This document shows positions 1 to 9,959 of a stretch of DNA of 64,000 bases, one piece after another (positions within the stretch are counted from its first letter, which is position 1; the number at the start of each line of letters is the position of its first letter). The stretch covers positions 52,672,508 to 52,736,507 of the forward strand of contig OY978528.1 of NCBI GenBank assembly GCA_963854835.1, read 5' to 3'. Below the pieces are notes generated by a model. The model was not told the DNA's origin, did not search any database, and saw only the letters and a program-made list of their open reading frames with translations. The stretch is from Megamerina dolium (lineage: Eukaryota > Arthropoda > Insecta > Diptera > Megamerinidae). The translations under genes and the position numbers were made by a program.

Positions 1-681
1 TCGACCTTTGCTGATGATACGGCAATATTGTGCTCTCGCTCTAACCCCATAGAAGCTACTAAACTCCTGCAGACTCATGTCGATTCTCTCGAAATCTGGC
101 TAGCAAAATGGCGTATAAAAGTCAATGAATCAAAGAGCGTACATGTAACCTTCACGCTAAGGCTAGATACATGTCCCCCACTTAAAATTAATGGCCAATC
201 AGTTCCACAATGTTCCTCAACAAAGTACTTGGGTATTCACCTCGACAGAAGGCTGACATGGAAAAATCACATAGAGGCAAAGAAAACTCAGATCAAGCTT
301 AAAATGAATCAGTTATGGTGGCTGTTACACAAAAGATCAAAGTTGAATCTTGAATACAAAGTGCTATTATATAAAGCAATCCTGAAACCAATCTGGACTT
401 ATGGTATTCAGTTTTGGGGCACCGCATCTCCCTCTAATATCGAAAAATTGCAGCGAATACAATCCAAGTGTCTGCGAATTATTGTAAATGCGCCTTGGTA
501 TATGAGGAACGTTAACATCCATCGAGATTTAAATGTATCCACAATTTCTGAGGAAGTTGCAATGTCCTGCAGAAGCTACATTCAAAAATTACACAATCAT
601 CCGAATCCCCTTGCTAGGCAATTGTTGCTGAGCAAGGGGCATCGTCGATTAAAAAGAAAAGACACACTGAATATGCTGTAA
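1..681 (+). pseudogene. Jockey-like LINE reverse transcriptase, C-terminal part
   Basis: The open frame runs from base 1 to the stop at 679-681, so the 5' part lies outside the window. It starts at the catalytic FADD box of a non-LTR reverse transcriptase (Phe-Ala-Asp-Asp, bases 7-18). It continues through KYLGIHLD followed by RLTWKNHI, the thumb, and the ILKPIWTYGIQFWG block typical of jockey-clade ORF2 C-termini. The product would copy LINE RNA at a nicked target. No frameshift is visible in the part seen, so the copy may be young. Family assignment to the jockey clade is by motif and 3' polyA; an insect element is certain, the exact family is not. Confidence 0.85.
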
Positions 682-841
682 AATTGCTACATCTCGCGAC
701 TCACCAAATTGTGATGGAACGTAGGGGATATCACATAGTTTTATTTAGTTTGTAAGATTTTAATACTTATTGTTAGTTTCTTGTATAAGAAAGATTCAAT
801 AAAAAAAAATAAGCTAAAAAAAAAAAAAAAAAAAAAAAAAA
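1..841 (+). mobile_element. 3' end of jockey-like non-LTR retrotransposon
   Basis: After the ORF2 stop there is a short 3' UTR of about 130 bases, an AATAAA signal at 798-803 and a polyA run from about 816 to 841. This is the normal 3' end of a jockey-type LINE integrated in plus orientation. The element's 5' end is beyond the window. Confidence 0.8.
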
Positions 842-969
842 ATTGTTATGAGTATGTAATGCTGAAAGTATCCATAGAAGATTCCTTGTATTTAGCCTTA
901 AATTGAGCATTTTGTTTACATACTCGTTTGCAATTTATGTCCCAACCCAAACAAGAAAAATATAAAACC

Positions 970-1200
970 TTAAGTACGGCCATATTTGGATGCAGGTGCG
1001 AAAGGTGGTACTGTATAATCAGGAGCGGATTCAGATGTGTTCAAAAGCTCAATAGACCATTCATGCTCGCGGTGCTGGGACCTCATAATCATTCCTTTTG
1101 AAGTTTTAAGTGGGGTTCGTAGTGAACCCAAGAATGGGGCGTTAGTTAGGATACTGATCCCATTAAAATTACCATATATAATACATATAAGATAAAACAC
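970..1200 (-). other. Possible terminal coding exon of unknown gene
   Basis: A minus-strand frame of up to 76 codons ends in a stop at 970-972. Its last 60 or so residues are compositionally protein-like, with Arg, His, Glu, Pro and Ser mixed and the last residues KYGRT, unlike the Lys/Ile/Phe/Asn-rich noise frames around it. A plausible splice acceptor (ATCAG) lies just upstream at about 1153-1157 on the minus strand, so the real exon could begin near 1153. I do not recognise the protein, and no partner exon is visible. It could equally be a remnant of an unrelated repeat. Confidence 0.25.
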
Positions 1201-1364
1201 ACCAACTTTTCCAATAAAGAAGTTTTAGCACTAAACCTACATACTTTTCCCTGAAAGCTCAGAAATACAAAGGTCAAAATTGAAAAATCGGTGAAAACAT
1301 ATGTAGAATTATTTACTCTTCTGACTACTAGTTGAATTACAGGCGGCTTGTATTTATTCTATGC

Positions 1365-1535
<171 letters not shown>

Positions 1536-1538
1536 ACA

Positions 1539-1549
1539 CTGCCCTCCAC
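1539..1549 (-). promoter_or_regulatory. Polypurine tract of gypsy A
   Basis: Purine-rich GTGGAGGGCAG directly follows the integrase stop codon (TAA at 1550-1552, minus strand) and directly precedes TGTTGTAT, the expected LTR start. It would prime plus-strand DNA synthesis. Confidence 0.6.
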
Positions 1550-2365
1550 TTAAACTTGTTCGTCCCGAACAAGTGTTCCCATATCGCCGTGATAAGGAGC
1601 CAGCCGTTCCAGATGTACTATTTTCAATTTTGCTCGACGATGCCCTGATTGTTGAATCCGATGCACAACATCGTTGATTCTGTTTATCACTTTATATGGT
1701 CCTTCCCAATGCGTTTGTAATTTAGGAGACAAGCCCTTTTTCCCTTGTGGATTATGAAGCCATACCAGGTCTCCTTTATGGTAGCCTTTTGAATTTGTTC
1801 GTAAATCATATCTGGCCTTCATCTTGTCACTTGTTATCTGAATTCGCCTTCTTATGAAACGATGCACTTCGTCTAGTTGATTTCGTTTGTTCTCAACGTA
1901 GTCACATATAGGTTTGTCATACGATGGAGTTACTCCAAATTTCAAATCAGCCGGTAATCTTACATCTGTACCGAAAACTGCTCTTGCTGGTGTTGTTGCT
2001 GTGGAATTATGCTGTGCAGACCGATATGCAAGTAGAAACATTGGGATGTGAGTGTCCCAATCTTTTTGATCCCTGTTAACGACTTTCCTCAGGTACTCAT
2101 TCAAGGTACGGTTGAATCGTTCTACCATACCGTCCGACTGTGGATGTAATGGAGTGGTACGAGTTTTATGTACTCCCAAAATTGCGCAAACTTCTTTAAA
2201 CACCGTTGATTCGAAGTTTCGCCCTTGGTCAGAATGCAGCTCTAATGGGACACCAAATCGTGTAATCCAATTGTTCACGAATACTTCAGCGACCATGTTC
2301 GCTTCTTGATTTGGAATAGGGTACACTTCTGGCCACTTGCTAAAGTAGTCCATTACTACCAACAC
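1550..2365 (-). pseudogene. Gypsy A integrase catalytic core and C-terminus
   Basis: A 271-codon frame beginning inside the integrase core just after its first catalytic Asp. Visible are YFSKWPEVYPI, the second catalytic Asp in HSDQGRNFES, the catalytic Glu in GMVERFNRTL and a C-terminal chromatin/DNA-binding-like part containing HWEGPYKVINRI. It is separated from the rest of Pol by an upstream frame break and a stop codon. Integrase inserts the retrotransposon cDNA into the host chromosome. The frame ends one codon before the polypurine tract, so no env gene is present. Confidence 0.85.
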
Positions 2366-2643
2366 ATAGTCCCAAGAAATAGTCCCAAGTTGCTCGTGGG
2401 GAACGGTCCCGCTATGTCCAACGCAATTCGTTCAAACGGAGCACCCGTGTTGTACTGTTGCATCTTATCTCGAGTCCTTCTATGTGGCCCTTTTGCTGAT
2501 GAGCATTGGTCACATCTTCTTATAAAGTCTGCCACGGATTCCTGGCACCCAACCCAGTAGAAGCGCCTCTTGACCTTTTCTGTGGTTTTAGCTATGCCTA
2601 AATGACCTCCACTGGATGCATTGTGATATTCTGAAATTACCTC
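2366..2643 (-). pseudogene. Gypsy A integrase zinc-binding domain, between two breaks
   Basis: Between the amber stop ending the upstream Pol frame (2644-2646) and the catalytic core frame, the minus strand still encodes an integrase HHCC module: His in SEYHNASSGGH, then CDQC after FIRR, then the first catalytic Asp region ALDIAGPFPT. Near 2370-2395 the block GGGACTATTTCTT / GGGACTATGTGTT looks like a 13-bp imperfect duplication that shifts the frame. The segment shows that the amber codon and the small duplication are secondary damage in an otherwise collinear integrase. Confidence 0.75.
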
Positions 2644-5100
2644 CTAGATTCTGGACTTTGGTACCACCAGAAGGTTATTTGCGGTTTTGCCATCTTCACT
2701 TTCCCATGTCCGGTACAGACAACCATCACTAAGGTGCAAGCTTTGCCATTGCGCCCAGTATGCTTTAGATATCGGGCTTTCACTAGCCATTTCTTGCCAG
2801 TCTGGTCGGATGCCATGCTCTTTACTTTTCATGATTTTTGCAAGATCTGGGTCGTTCCGCAGCTCTTTTTGTATTCGTTCACTGGTCCAGGACTCTTCCG
2901 GAAGGGCATTTAAAATCCGGATGTCTACAATGTGTTCCTTGCTTTCGGCTCGTGAACAATGTTTGCATTCAGTGCTGCAGGGACGACGCGATAAGGCATC
3001 AGCATTGCCATGATGATCTCCTTTGAGGTGCTCAATTGTAAAATCGTAGCTTTGCAATCGCTCAATCCATCGCGCTAGTTGACCTTCCGGATCCTTGAAT
3101 TGTAGTAGCCACCGGAGCGCTGCATGGTCAGTCCTGAGATGGAATTGTTGTCCGTATAGATACTTATGAAAGTGTTTCACGCATTCCATTATGGCAAGTA
3201 GCTCCCTTCGCGTTACGCAGTAGTTTCGCTCTGGTTTTGACAAAGTTTTGCTGTAGTAGGCTATCACTTTTTCTTGTCCTTCTATTATCTGAGACAGTAT
3301 TCCGCCGATTCCGTAGCCGCTCGCATCCGTATCCAATATAAATGTTTTGCCAGGTGTTGGGTAAGCTAATACTGGTGCGGAGCAGAGTTGTTCTTTGAGC
3401 TGTTCGAAAGCCTTATCTTGTGTATCACCCCATTTGAATGCCTGGTTCTTCCTAGTTAGCTCATGTAAACTACTGGCTATGTTTGCAAAGCCGGGCACGA
3501 ACCGTCTGTAGTAGGTACACAGCCCCAGGAAACTTCTTAGATCATGCAGGTTTGTTGGTTTTGGCCACTTTTTCACCGCTGCTATTTTCTCGTCGTCTGT
3601 GTGAACGCCTTTCGTGGTTACCTTGTGACCGAGATACCGAACTTCACGTTTGAAAAGTGAACACTTCCTTGAGTTTAGTTTCAGTCCAGCGGCTCCTATT
3701 CGTTCAAAAACCTCCTTCAATTTCGCTAAGTGGTCGTCAAAGTCTTTGCCCATCACAATAATGTCATCAAGATATACCAAACACGTTTTCCAGTGCAGTC
3801 CTTTCAAAACACGTTCCATGAGACGCTCGAAAGTGGCAGGTGCATTGCAAAGCCCGAAAGGCATCACTGTGAATTGCCATAGTCCATCACCAACGCTAAA
3901 TGCAGTCTTTTCTTTGTCTTTCTCTTTAAGTTCTACTTGCCAGTAGCCGCTCTGTAGATCGAGGGTTGAGAACCATTGTGCACCAAATAGTGTGTCGAGA
4001 GTATCGTCGATTCTTGGCAATGGATAGCTATCTTTCTTCGTGACATCATTCAACTTACGGTAGTCCACACAGAATCGAGTACTTCCGTCTTTCTTCTTCA
4101 CAAGCACTACTGGTGCACTCCAGGGACTGGCGGATGGTTCGATAACACCTTCCCCCCGCATATCGGCAACGAGCTTTGTTACTTCATCCCTTCTAGCCAA
4201 TGGAACTCTTCGTGGCGCTTGGCGGATAGGTTTGGAATCGCCGGTATCAATTTCATGTTTCACTATAGCTGTTCTTCCGCCACTTTTACCTTTAGGTGCA
4301 AAAATGGACCAATGTTTCCTTAATGCTTGTAACGCCTTATTTTTCTGATGTTCAGTAAGCTCTTTAGTCCATTCTTGCATCTGCGACATTGCCATTTCTT
4401 TGTCCGCATTGCTTCCAGCTTTTACTGTTGCCGTATCCGCTCCACAATTAACCACAGCTGTAACCTCTTGACATTGACCAATTATTGTTCCTTTTCTTAC
4501 AAATTTTGGTGTACCAGATGGATTTAAAATTCGAATAGGTATATTTCCATCATTTTTAGACTCCACTAGTGTTTTTCCAAGTATGATGTTATTGACTTGG
4601 TTACTTTTGATAGCTTCCACAACCCACAACTTTCTTGTAACTCCATCCGTATCTATTTTAGCCCATATGATTGCCTCCGAATTTGCGGGTATTTTCTGTT
4701 TTTGGCATATCCGGACCTGCCTTGTACTTCCACTACGCTCATAGCCAGCATTTAGTGGACATTCGACATCCATATATCGCAATATTCGTCGCCTTAAGTC
4801 TAATGTAACTCCATGTGCGATCATAAAATCTATGCCAATAATGACATCATCGATAATATCTGCCACAATGAATTCATGTTGTAAATCACAGTCACCTATC
4901 GTGATTTGCTTTGAGACATTTCCCAAAATCGGTACATCTTCACCTGTTGCTGTGCGAAGTTTTATACCAACAAATGGCACAAACTCTTTCACCAGGCCAC
5001 TTTTTATTATCGAGTGAGACGCGCCAGTATCCAAAGTCAAAATAAATGCTTTATTGTTAATTTTTCCATCGATGGTCAGACTGTTAGGCACGCGTTCCAT
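2644..5100 (-). CDS. Gypsy A Pol: protease, reverse transcriptase, RNase H
   Basis: An 818-codon frame. The aspartic protease has its catalytic triad in LDTGAS with Asp at residue 24. The reverse transcriptase covers about residues 280-560, with FCVDYRKLND and the catalytic YLDDIIV near residue 444. RNase H begins near residue 585 with the catalytic Asp in LDTDASGYGI, followed by LRTDHAALRWL and NADALSRR. The order and motifs are those of Ty3/gypsy Pol. The start is the first ATG, in a different frame from the zinc knuckle upstream, so Pol may normally be made by frameshifting. The frame ends at an amber codon in the middle of Pol, before integrase. Confidence 0.88.
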   Translation of the reverse strand: MERVPNSLTIDGKINNKAFILTLDTGASHSIIKSGLVKEFVPFVGIKLRTATGEDVPILGNVSKQITIGDCDLQHEFIVADIIDDVIIGIDFMIAHGVTLDLRRRILRYMDVECPLNAGYERSGSTRQVRICQKQKIPANSEAIIWAKIDTDGVTRKLWVVEAIKSNQVNNIILGKTLVESKNDGNIPIRILNPSGTPKFVRKGTIIGQCQEVTAVVNCGADTATVKAGSNADKEMAMSQMQEWTKELTEHQKNKALQALRKHWSIFAPKGKSGGRTAIVKHEIDTGDSKPIRQAPRRVPLARRDEVTKLVADMRGEGVIEPSASPWSAPVVLVKKKDGSTRFCVDYRKLNDVTKKDSYPLPRIDDTLDTLFGAQWFSTLDLQSGYWQVELKEKDKEKTAFSVGDGLWQFTVMPFGLCNAPATFERLMERVLKGLHWKTCLVYLDDIIVMGKDFDDHLAKLKEVFERIGAAGLKLNSRKCSLFKREVRYLGHKVTTKGVHTDDEKIAAVKKWPKPTNLHDLRSFLGLCTYYRRFVPGFANIASSLHELTRKNQAFKWGDTQDKAFEQLKEQLCSAPVLAYPTPGKTFILDTDASGYGIGGILSQIIEGQEKVIAYYSKTLSKPERNYCVTRRELLAIMECVKHFHKYLYGQQFHLRTDHAALRWLLQFKDPEGQLARWIERLQSYDFTIEHLKGDHHGNADALSRRPCSTECKHCSRAESKEHIVDIRILNALPEESWTSERIQKELRNDPDLAKIMKSKEHGIRPDWQEMASESPISKAYWAQWQSLHLSDGCLYRTWESEDGKTANNLLVVPKSRI

Positions 5101-5168
5101 TTGAGAGATGAGAATGGTGGGGCAACCCGTTGTGGGAGCCAGCTCACGCCCCTTGGAACTGGCTCGTT

Positions 5169-5366
5169 TTAATTTAACGATGGCTTATACGTAGTCTCGT
5201 TAATGCTGTTCACCCAGTCTTCGAGTTTCTTCTTCCCTGGAGAGCTTGATTGAGAACGTTTTCGACGGCAATCCCGTGCCATATGTCCAGGTTTAGCACA
5301 ATTAAAGCACTTTCCACTAAATGTGCCTTCACGTCGAACTACTGCAGCTTGCTCGGACTTGATCAC
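5169..5366 (-). pseudogene. Gypsy A nucleocapsid zinc knuckle
   Basis: A 65-codon frame with one CCHC zinc knuckle (CFNCAKPGHMARDC, about residues 20-33) followed by a basic RRKRSQ stretch. It overlaps the end of the main Gag frame by four bases in another frame. The knuckle belongs at the C-terminus of Gag and binds genomic RNA, so the overlap marks a frame break that cuts Gag from its nucleocapsid. Confidence 0.75.
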
Positions 5367-6352
5367 TTGGCAAAAGTCGCTCTCGGGGACATGATTGTTT
5401 GTCGTTTTGTTTCGGGATCACGTATGCCTTCGATGAATGTGTCAATTTTAATTATCTCAATGAAATCACTAGGTTTGCCAGCATACGAGAGGTTGCACAG
5501 CCGTTCAATATCTGAGGCATATTGTTGAAGAGTTTCGCCAACCCGTTGTACCCTTGCTTTTAGTTGTACTCTGTGCAACTGGGTCATATAGCCACTGTCG
5601 TATTTCCGCTTCAAAGTATCCATCAACACTTGATAGCTGTTGCGCTCGTGCTCTGGAACCTGCTGTAAAACTTCCGCTGCATTACCTTTTAATGCCACAA
5701 TTAATGCAGAAGTTTTTTCGTTAACACCCCACTGATTTGCTAAGGCGGTTGTTTCAAATTGCAACTTGAAAACATCAAAAGCCGTCGATCCATCAAACGT
5801 TGGTGATTTTAATTTGATGGCACCAGAATCTCGAACGATTGTTGTTGTAGTTCCACTTAGTTCCATTGAATTAAAGCGATTTTTCAGGTGCCGAATCTTC
5901 TCGTCTATTACAACTTGTTTCTCGCTTAGCTCTTGTACTTTCTGGTCAGTCTGATCCATTCTTTCTAAGAATTGCTTTTGAATATCTAAAGAGGCCTTGG
6001 TAAGCTGTTCCTGCATGACGGTAGAGTTTTCTTCAAATTTCTCTTGCAACAGTGTAGCCATTCCTTTCTTAGATTCAGTAGAGTGTTTATCAAGTTGCTC
6101 CTGCATCTGCTGCATCATCGATTTCATAAACTCCATCATTTGGCCAGATGTGTCAGTTTTTTCCACTTCTTCAATTACACCACCTGCAACATCTTCTTCA
6201 TAGAACTCATGTTCATCAACATTTACACCGATGGCTTCCATAGCCTCTCGTAGTCTCACTTGCAGTTCTGCCTTAATACCGGATGAGGATAGATCCAATG
6301 ATGCTAACTGTTGTTTCAGTTGCTCCACTTTCAGCTGGTTAAACTTCACCAT
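5363..6352 (-). CDS. Gypsy A Gag with N-terminal SAP-like motif
   Basis: A 329-codon frame whose ATG lies just downstream of the primer binding site. Residues about 5-40 match a SAP motif (two helices, LKVEQLKQQL and KAELQVRLREAM, around a Leu/Gly turn), a DNA- and matrix-attachment-binding module. Residues about 75-165 are a long coiled coil rich in Gln, Glu and Lys. The C-terminal 160 residues are the capsid-like retrotransposon Gag fold (FKLQFETTALANQW, LKRKYDSGYM). It stops at 5363 where a frame break separates the zinc knuckle. Confidence 0.8.
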   Translation of the reverse strand: MVKFNQLKVEQLKQQLASLDLSSSGIKAELQVRLREAMEAIGVNVDEHEFYEEDVAGGVIEEVEKTDTSGQMMEFMKSMMQQMQEQLDKHSTESKKGMATLLQEKFEENSTVMQEQLTKASLDIQKQFLERMDQTDQKVQELSEKQVVIDEKIRHLKNRFNSMELSGTTTTIVRDSGAIKLKSPTFDGSTAFDVFKLQFETTALANQWGVNEKTSALIVALKGNAAEVLQQVPEHERNSYQVLMDTLKRKYDSGYMTQLHRVQLKARVQRVGETLQQYASDIERLCNLSYAGKPSDFIEIIKIDTFIEGIRDPETKRQTIMSPRATFAK

Positions 6353-6364
6353 TTTTTTTTAAGC

Positions 6365-6383
6365 AATCCCACCGCTGTCACCA
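6365..6383 (-). promoter_or_regulatory. Primer binding site of gypsy A, tRNA-Leu type
   Basis: Minus-strand TGGTGACAGCGGTGGGATT lies two bases inside the LTR end. Its complement ends in CCCACCGCTGTCA plus CCA, which resembles the 3' end of animal leucine tRNAs (CCCACCGCTGCCA). The known role is to anneal the tRNA that primes minus-strand cDNA synthesis. The tRNA identity is from memory of tRNA sequences. Confidence 0.65.
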
Positions 6384-6385
6384 AT

Positions 6386-6580
6386 TGTTACGAAAATGTC
6401 TTTATTGGGCTGTTCGTATCAACTAGATTGCATAAAAAAATGTACAAAACAATTCTATTTTTCTTATTAAATTCAAATATAAAAAATATCTCAAATATTT
6501 CAAAGAGAATCTAATTTCTAATCTTTCTGTACAAGTATATTTTTCACCAGTGTTTTTGTTAAGTGATTTGTTTATTATTT

Positions 6581-6660
<80 letters not shown>

Positions 6661-6671
6661 GGGCTGTTAGA
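6386..6671 (-). repeat. 5' LTR of gypsy A with internal (AT)n
   Basis: The minus-strand 3' border ends GTAACA at 6386-6391 next to the primer binding site. An AATAAA signal lies close to that border at about 6400-6405. An (AT)n tract fills about 6586-6657. The outer border is uncertain: TGTCTAACAG at about 6671 is a candidate, but the 3' LTR begins TGTTGTAT, so the outer end has been altered or the tract has slipped. Confidence 0.5.
6586..6657. repeat. (AT)n microsatellite inside LTR A
   Basis: About 72 bp of alternating AT within the presumed 5' LTR of gypsy A. The other LTR also starts with an AT tract, so at least part of it may be native to the element. Confidence 0.95.
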
Positions 6672-7199
6672 CACATCACTCCGGCCCTGAATTCAAATAC
6701 AGAAAGGAGAAGTTATTTGTGTACATTCTATTGCGATTTTATTCACAAACTTATTGTCTTTGTATTATGAGTACTCACATATTTATTGGGTACTACGAAA
6801 TGAAAGTAAGAAGATGACTAAAATTTGTATTATTTTTATATGGCAGATTAACCCATAAATTCCCAGTAGGGTTTTTAAATCAAAATGAGCATTTTGTGGA
6901 CATTTATCTTGTAATATTATTGTCCATATTAGATGCCGACGGCATTGAAAATTGCTGTTTCGGCTCGGCTCGGCTTTCGGTTATTCTGAGCTAAATTTAA
7001 TGTTAGAACCTCTATAAGAATAATTTTAGGTGTGCCTATATTTTTCAAGATTTATTTTATTACAGTGAAATATTGGTTATTACAAAACATAATGTTAATT
7101 TAAAAAGCCAAAATTTACAGTTTAAGCTTAGAAAAGAATTAATTTTTTGAAGTAAAACTTCTTAGGCGACGGTATCGCAAATGGAATGCGAAATGTTTT
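6672..7199. other. Intergenic, nothing recognised
   Basis: AT-rich sequence. The only notable spot is a GGCTC repeat near 6960-6975. I see no frame, RNA or repeat I can name. Confidence 0.5.
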
Positions 7200-8800
7200 A
7201 AGCAAATTTCGTTACATGAGTCTGATCCTACGGGATCGGGTACTATATTTGGGCTCTGTTGGCAAGTCGCGGATAGCCAGACGGCCTGTAGTAGCAGGTT
7301 AGTTGCGAAATAAGTTTAAACGAATAAAAAATCCCCGACTATGAGTGGCAGGAAGCCAGTGAGTGAGTCCTACAAAATTCCTGTGGCAGTGGCAAGTCGA
7401 CACCTCCTATTTGAATTATGTGTCCCCTCATAATGCATGGGCATGATGATTTATAAAAAAACCCAGGCACGACAGTCTCCATATTGGACGGCTTCCTAGT
7501 CAGCGTCTATACACCATGTTGGGTGTGGCTGATAAACCGTCCGGTACACTCCGTGGCGCACTGGGAGTCCTTCATAACCCCAACAGGTTACTCTGCTGTT
7601 GGGATGATAAGGGTGATATGAGCTTACTCTGCCGAGGTGTTAGCCGCGGTGGGTATCAGTAACCAGCCCTTTCGGGCCTTAGTCAGGAAGTGTGTATTGG
7701 ACGCAGGAATTGTAGCCTGCTTTGTTCCGGGCGAGTGCCGGTTCGTCCGTATTTTCCGGAAGCGGTAAAGCGAAGGACAGGCCTCAGGGAACTCGCGTAG
7801 GGGCTTTTTCCCACACGATGCGCTGGAAAAAACTAAAGAATTGAAAAGGAATTCAAAGCAAAAACCAATAGCAGTAGTAATATTTACGCTACCATTATGG
7901 CTAGTGGTACCGATGGCTTAGGATATAATGCTAGCAAAGCATCCGAGATGGATTCGTCTACAAAGACGCCGATCCCGAGTGAACCGAGCGATCGATTCGT
8001 GGACCTAACCGATGCAGATAAACCCCAGAGGGAAGAACCGCGGATGTTGAGCCTTTTAGGGGTGTATCAAAGCTTGTCTGGTTGCCCACTAAGGTGTGTG
8101 TGTAAAGCCTATTAGTGCGAAATCTTCGCTACCTGCTTTGCAAGATAGCGGTGAGAAAATGGCAAGTGGTGATGTTATGTCGAAGCTCCGTTATACAATC
8201 AGGAAGCTGATTGAAGCAATTCGCCTACCGCTACGCTCTATCAACAACCACATTAGCATAAACAACTTATTCAGCTTCACGCGCACGCGCAGGAAGAATA
8301 CATAAAAAGCAAAGATGTCAAGCGAAACGTTCTTGGAATTGCACCTTCAGGAGCAACGCCGAAGAGGCCGCGCGAGGACAAACAGCCGAGCAGAAAAACA
8401 CCACCAAAGAAGAATAAATTCACCCACGATGAAGTGCAAAAATCGATAACCACTGCGGGCAAAAAGGACAAAGGTGATAGCCCTGCCAAGAAGACGTAAG
8501 AGGCAGAGAAGGAAAGTGGTTGGAAGCAAGCCAGGAGTAAAACGAATAAGATCGTGAGGAAGGTGACCGCCCAATAGACAACCCCCACTATCGGATGCAA
8601 TTGTTATTGCAAGTACCGGACACATGAGACAGCGATATCCTAGGGCGGTCAAAAAAGATGACTCCTGTAGCAACTTGGCAAAAACGTTGCGCGGATAAGA
8701 AAACCGACAAAAGGCGAGTTTCTGCTTTAACTGAAAAAGGAGCAGGAGGGTTGTACCAAAAGAAGATCGGTAAGGTGTTAGGTGACCAGGCGCGGGAAAT
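7200..8800 (+). mobile_element. Decayed LINE 5' region and ORF1 remnant
   Basis: This block is clearly more GC-rich than its surroundings. About 700 bases without a long frame resemble a LINE 5' UTR. They are followed by a broken plus-strand frame starting at ATG 7897 (MASGTDGLG), shifted near 8090, continuing with an Arg/Lys/Pro-rich segment (PKRPREDKQPSRKTPPKK, about 8345-8398). A stop at about 8500 is followed by ESGWKQARSKTNK. Basic, low-complexity text with a GWKQ-type block is usual in ORF1/Gag of R1/LOA/I-type LINEs. No reverse transcriptase follows, so this is a truncated relic. The minus-strand frames here are shadows. Confidence 0.5.
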
Positions 8801-9880
8801 TTATTTTTTACAACATACTGAGCTTTACATCTAAAAATTGTGACAATGTGGGTTAATCATTTGTAATGGATATTATCTATCACTCTTGTATGTCATTTAA
8901 AATTACACATTAGTTTAGCTACTTGATGTACAAACGCACAATATATTTTTTTCAAATTATTTATTAAATGACAAAAAAATCAAAAGTCTTCAGCTGTAAA
9001 CCGAAACGAAACGATGGTAATAAAATCATTTTTAAGACTTTAAAATAATGCCGGTTACACGAACACTAAAACATTTGCATTAGTGTGTGTGTGTGTCAAA
9101 GGTAGTATGTGCTACTACAGTGTCTTTATAAAAACTGTGCACTGTGAAATGGTGTGCAAGCATTGCAGCATATTGCCGTATACTTTTGTGTTCACTGTTT
9201 TTTTCAAACATGCGCATCAGTCTTGCTTCGACAGAAGTTAAACAGCAACTGAAATCACGAAGGCGAACTGTGCAATGTGCAACTCTTTGCCGGCTGGGCT
9301 TTAAAACCACACGATTTCGTAGTGGACAGGTCAAAGAAAGTGTTTTTTTTTGCCATTTGGATTTTTATTTCGTGTAATTAAATTGGTAATTGTGTATTTA
9401 AAGTACTCGTTTTACGTATTGGTTTTTGGGAAATATTCAATTAAAGTATTAGAGAAATTTTTGCCATCGAAACATTATTCGCTGCGCAAGTATGTAAATA
9501 GATACTAGTATGTAATAGATACTCAAATTGTACGTCAATATAATTTGTATAACGTATACTGGTAACAATTTCAAACATGGGTCAAATTGATCGTTTCATA
9601 TATGAAGTAGGTTTTATGGTGCTGAACATGCAATCGTTTTATTATTTTTTTTTTTCAATATTCATATATATTCGGAATGATATTGACAGAATAATTTCAG
9701 CTGTTCGTGCAAAATATTTTTTGCTAAATATTTGAAACTGGAAAATTTTTTGCAAAAACAAATTTTTAAATAACTTTTTCGAAAACGGACTCAAAAAGTA
9801 AAAGTGTAGACAAAAATTTTCTAAAACATATAAAAAAAAGGTAATGACAAGTAGAGAAGATAAACATTTATATACTCACT
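8801..9880. other. Intergenic, nothing firm
   Basis: AT-rich. There is a short (GT)n at about 9082-9096. Frames of 77-84 codons on both strands at 9080-9377 overlap each other and have no motif I recognise. Confidence 0.4.
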
Positions 9881-9959
9881 TGGATCACTGGCTTCGAAGC
9901 CGTGCTTGGCATAATTCGATTAGGTCGCACTTCTAAATTGAACAATACTCAGAATCGCC

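Noticed and set aside
2112..6253. Plus-strand frames over gypsy A
   Set aside because: They lie opposite Pol and Gag codons of the minus strand and show no motif; they are shadows.
8277..8673. Two overlapping minus-strand frames of about 107 codons, Leu/Cys/Phe-rich
   Set aside because: They are the complement of the basic ORF1 relic on the plus strand; the hydrophobic look comes from complementing Lys/Arg codons.
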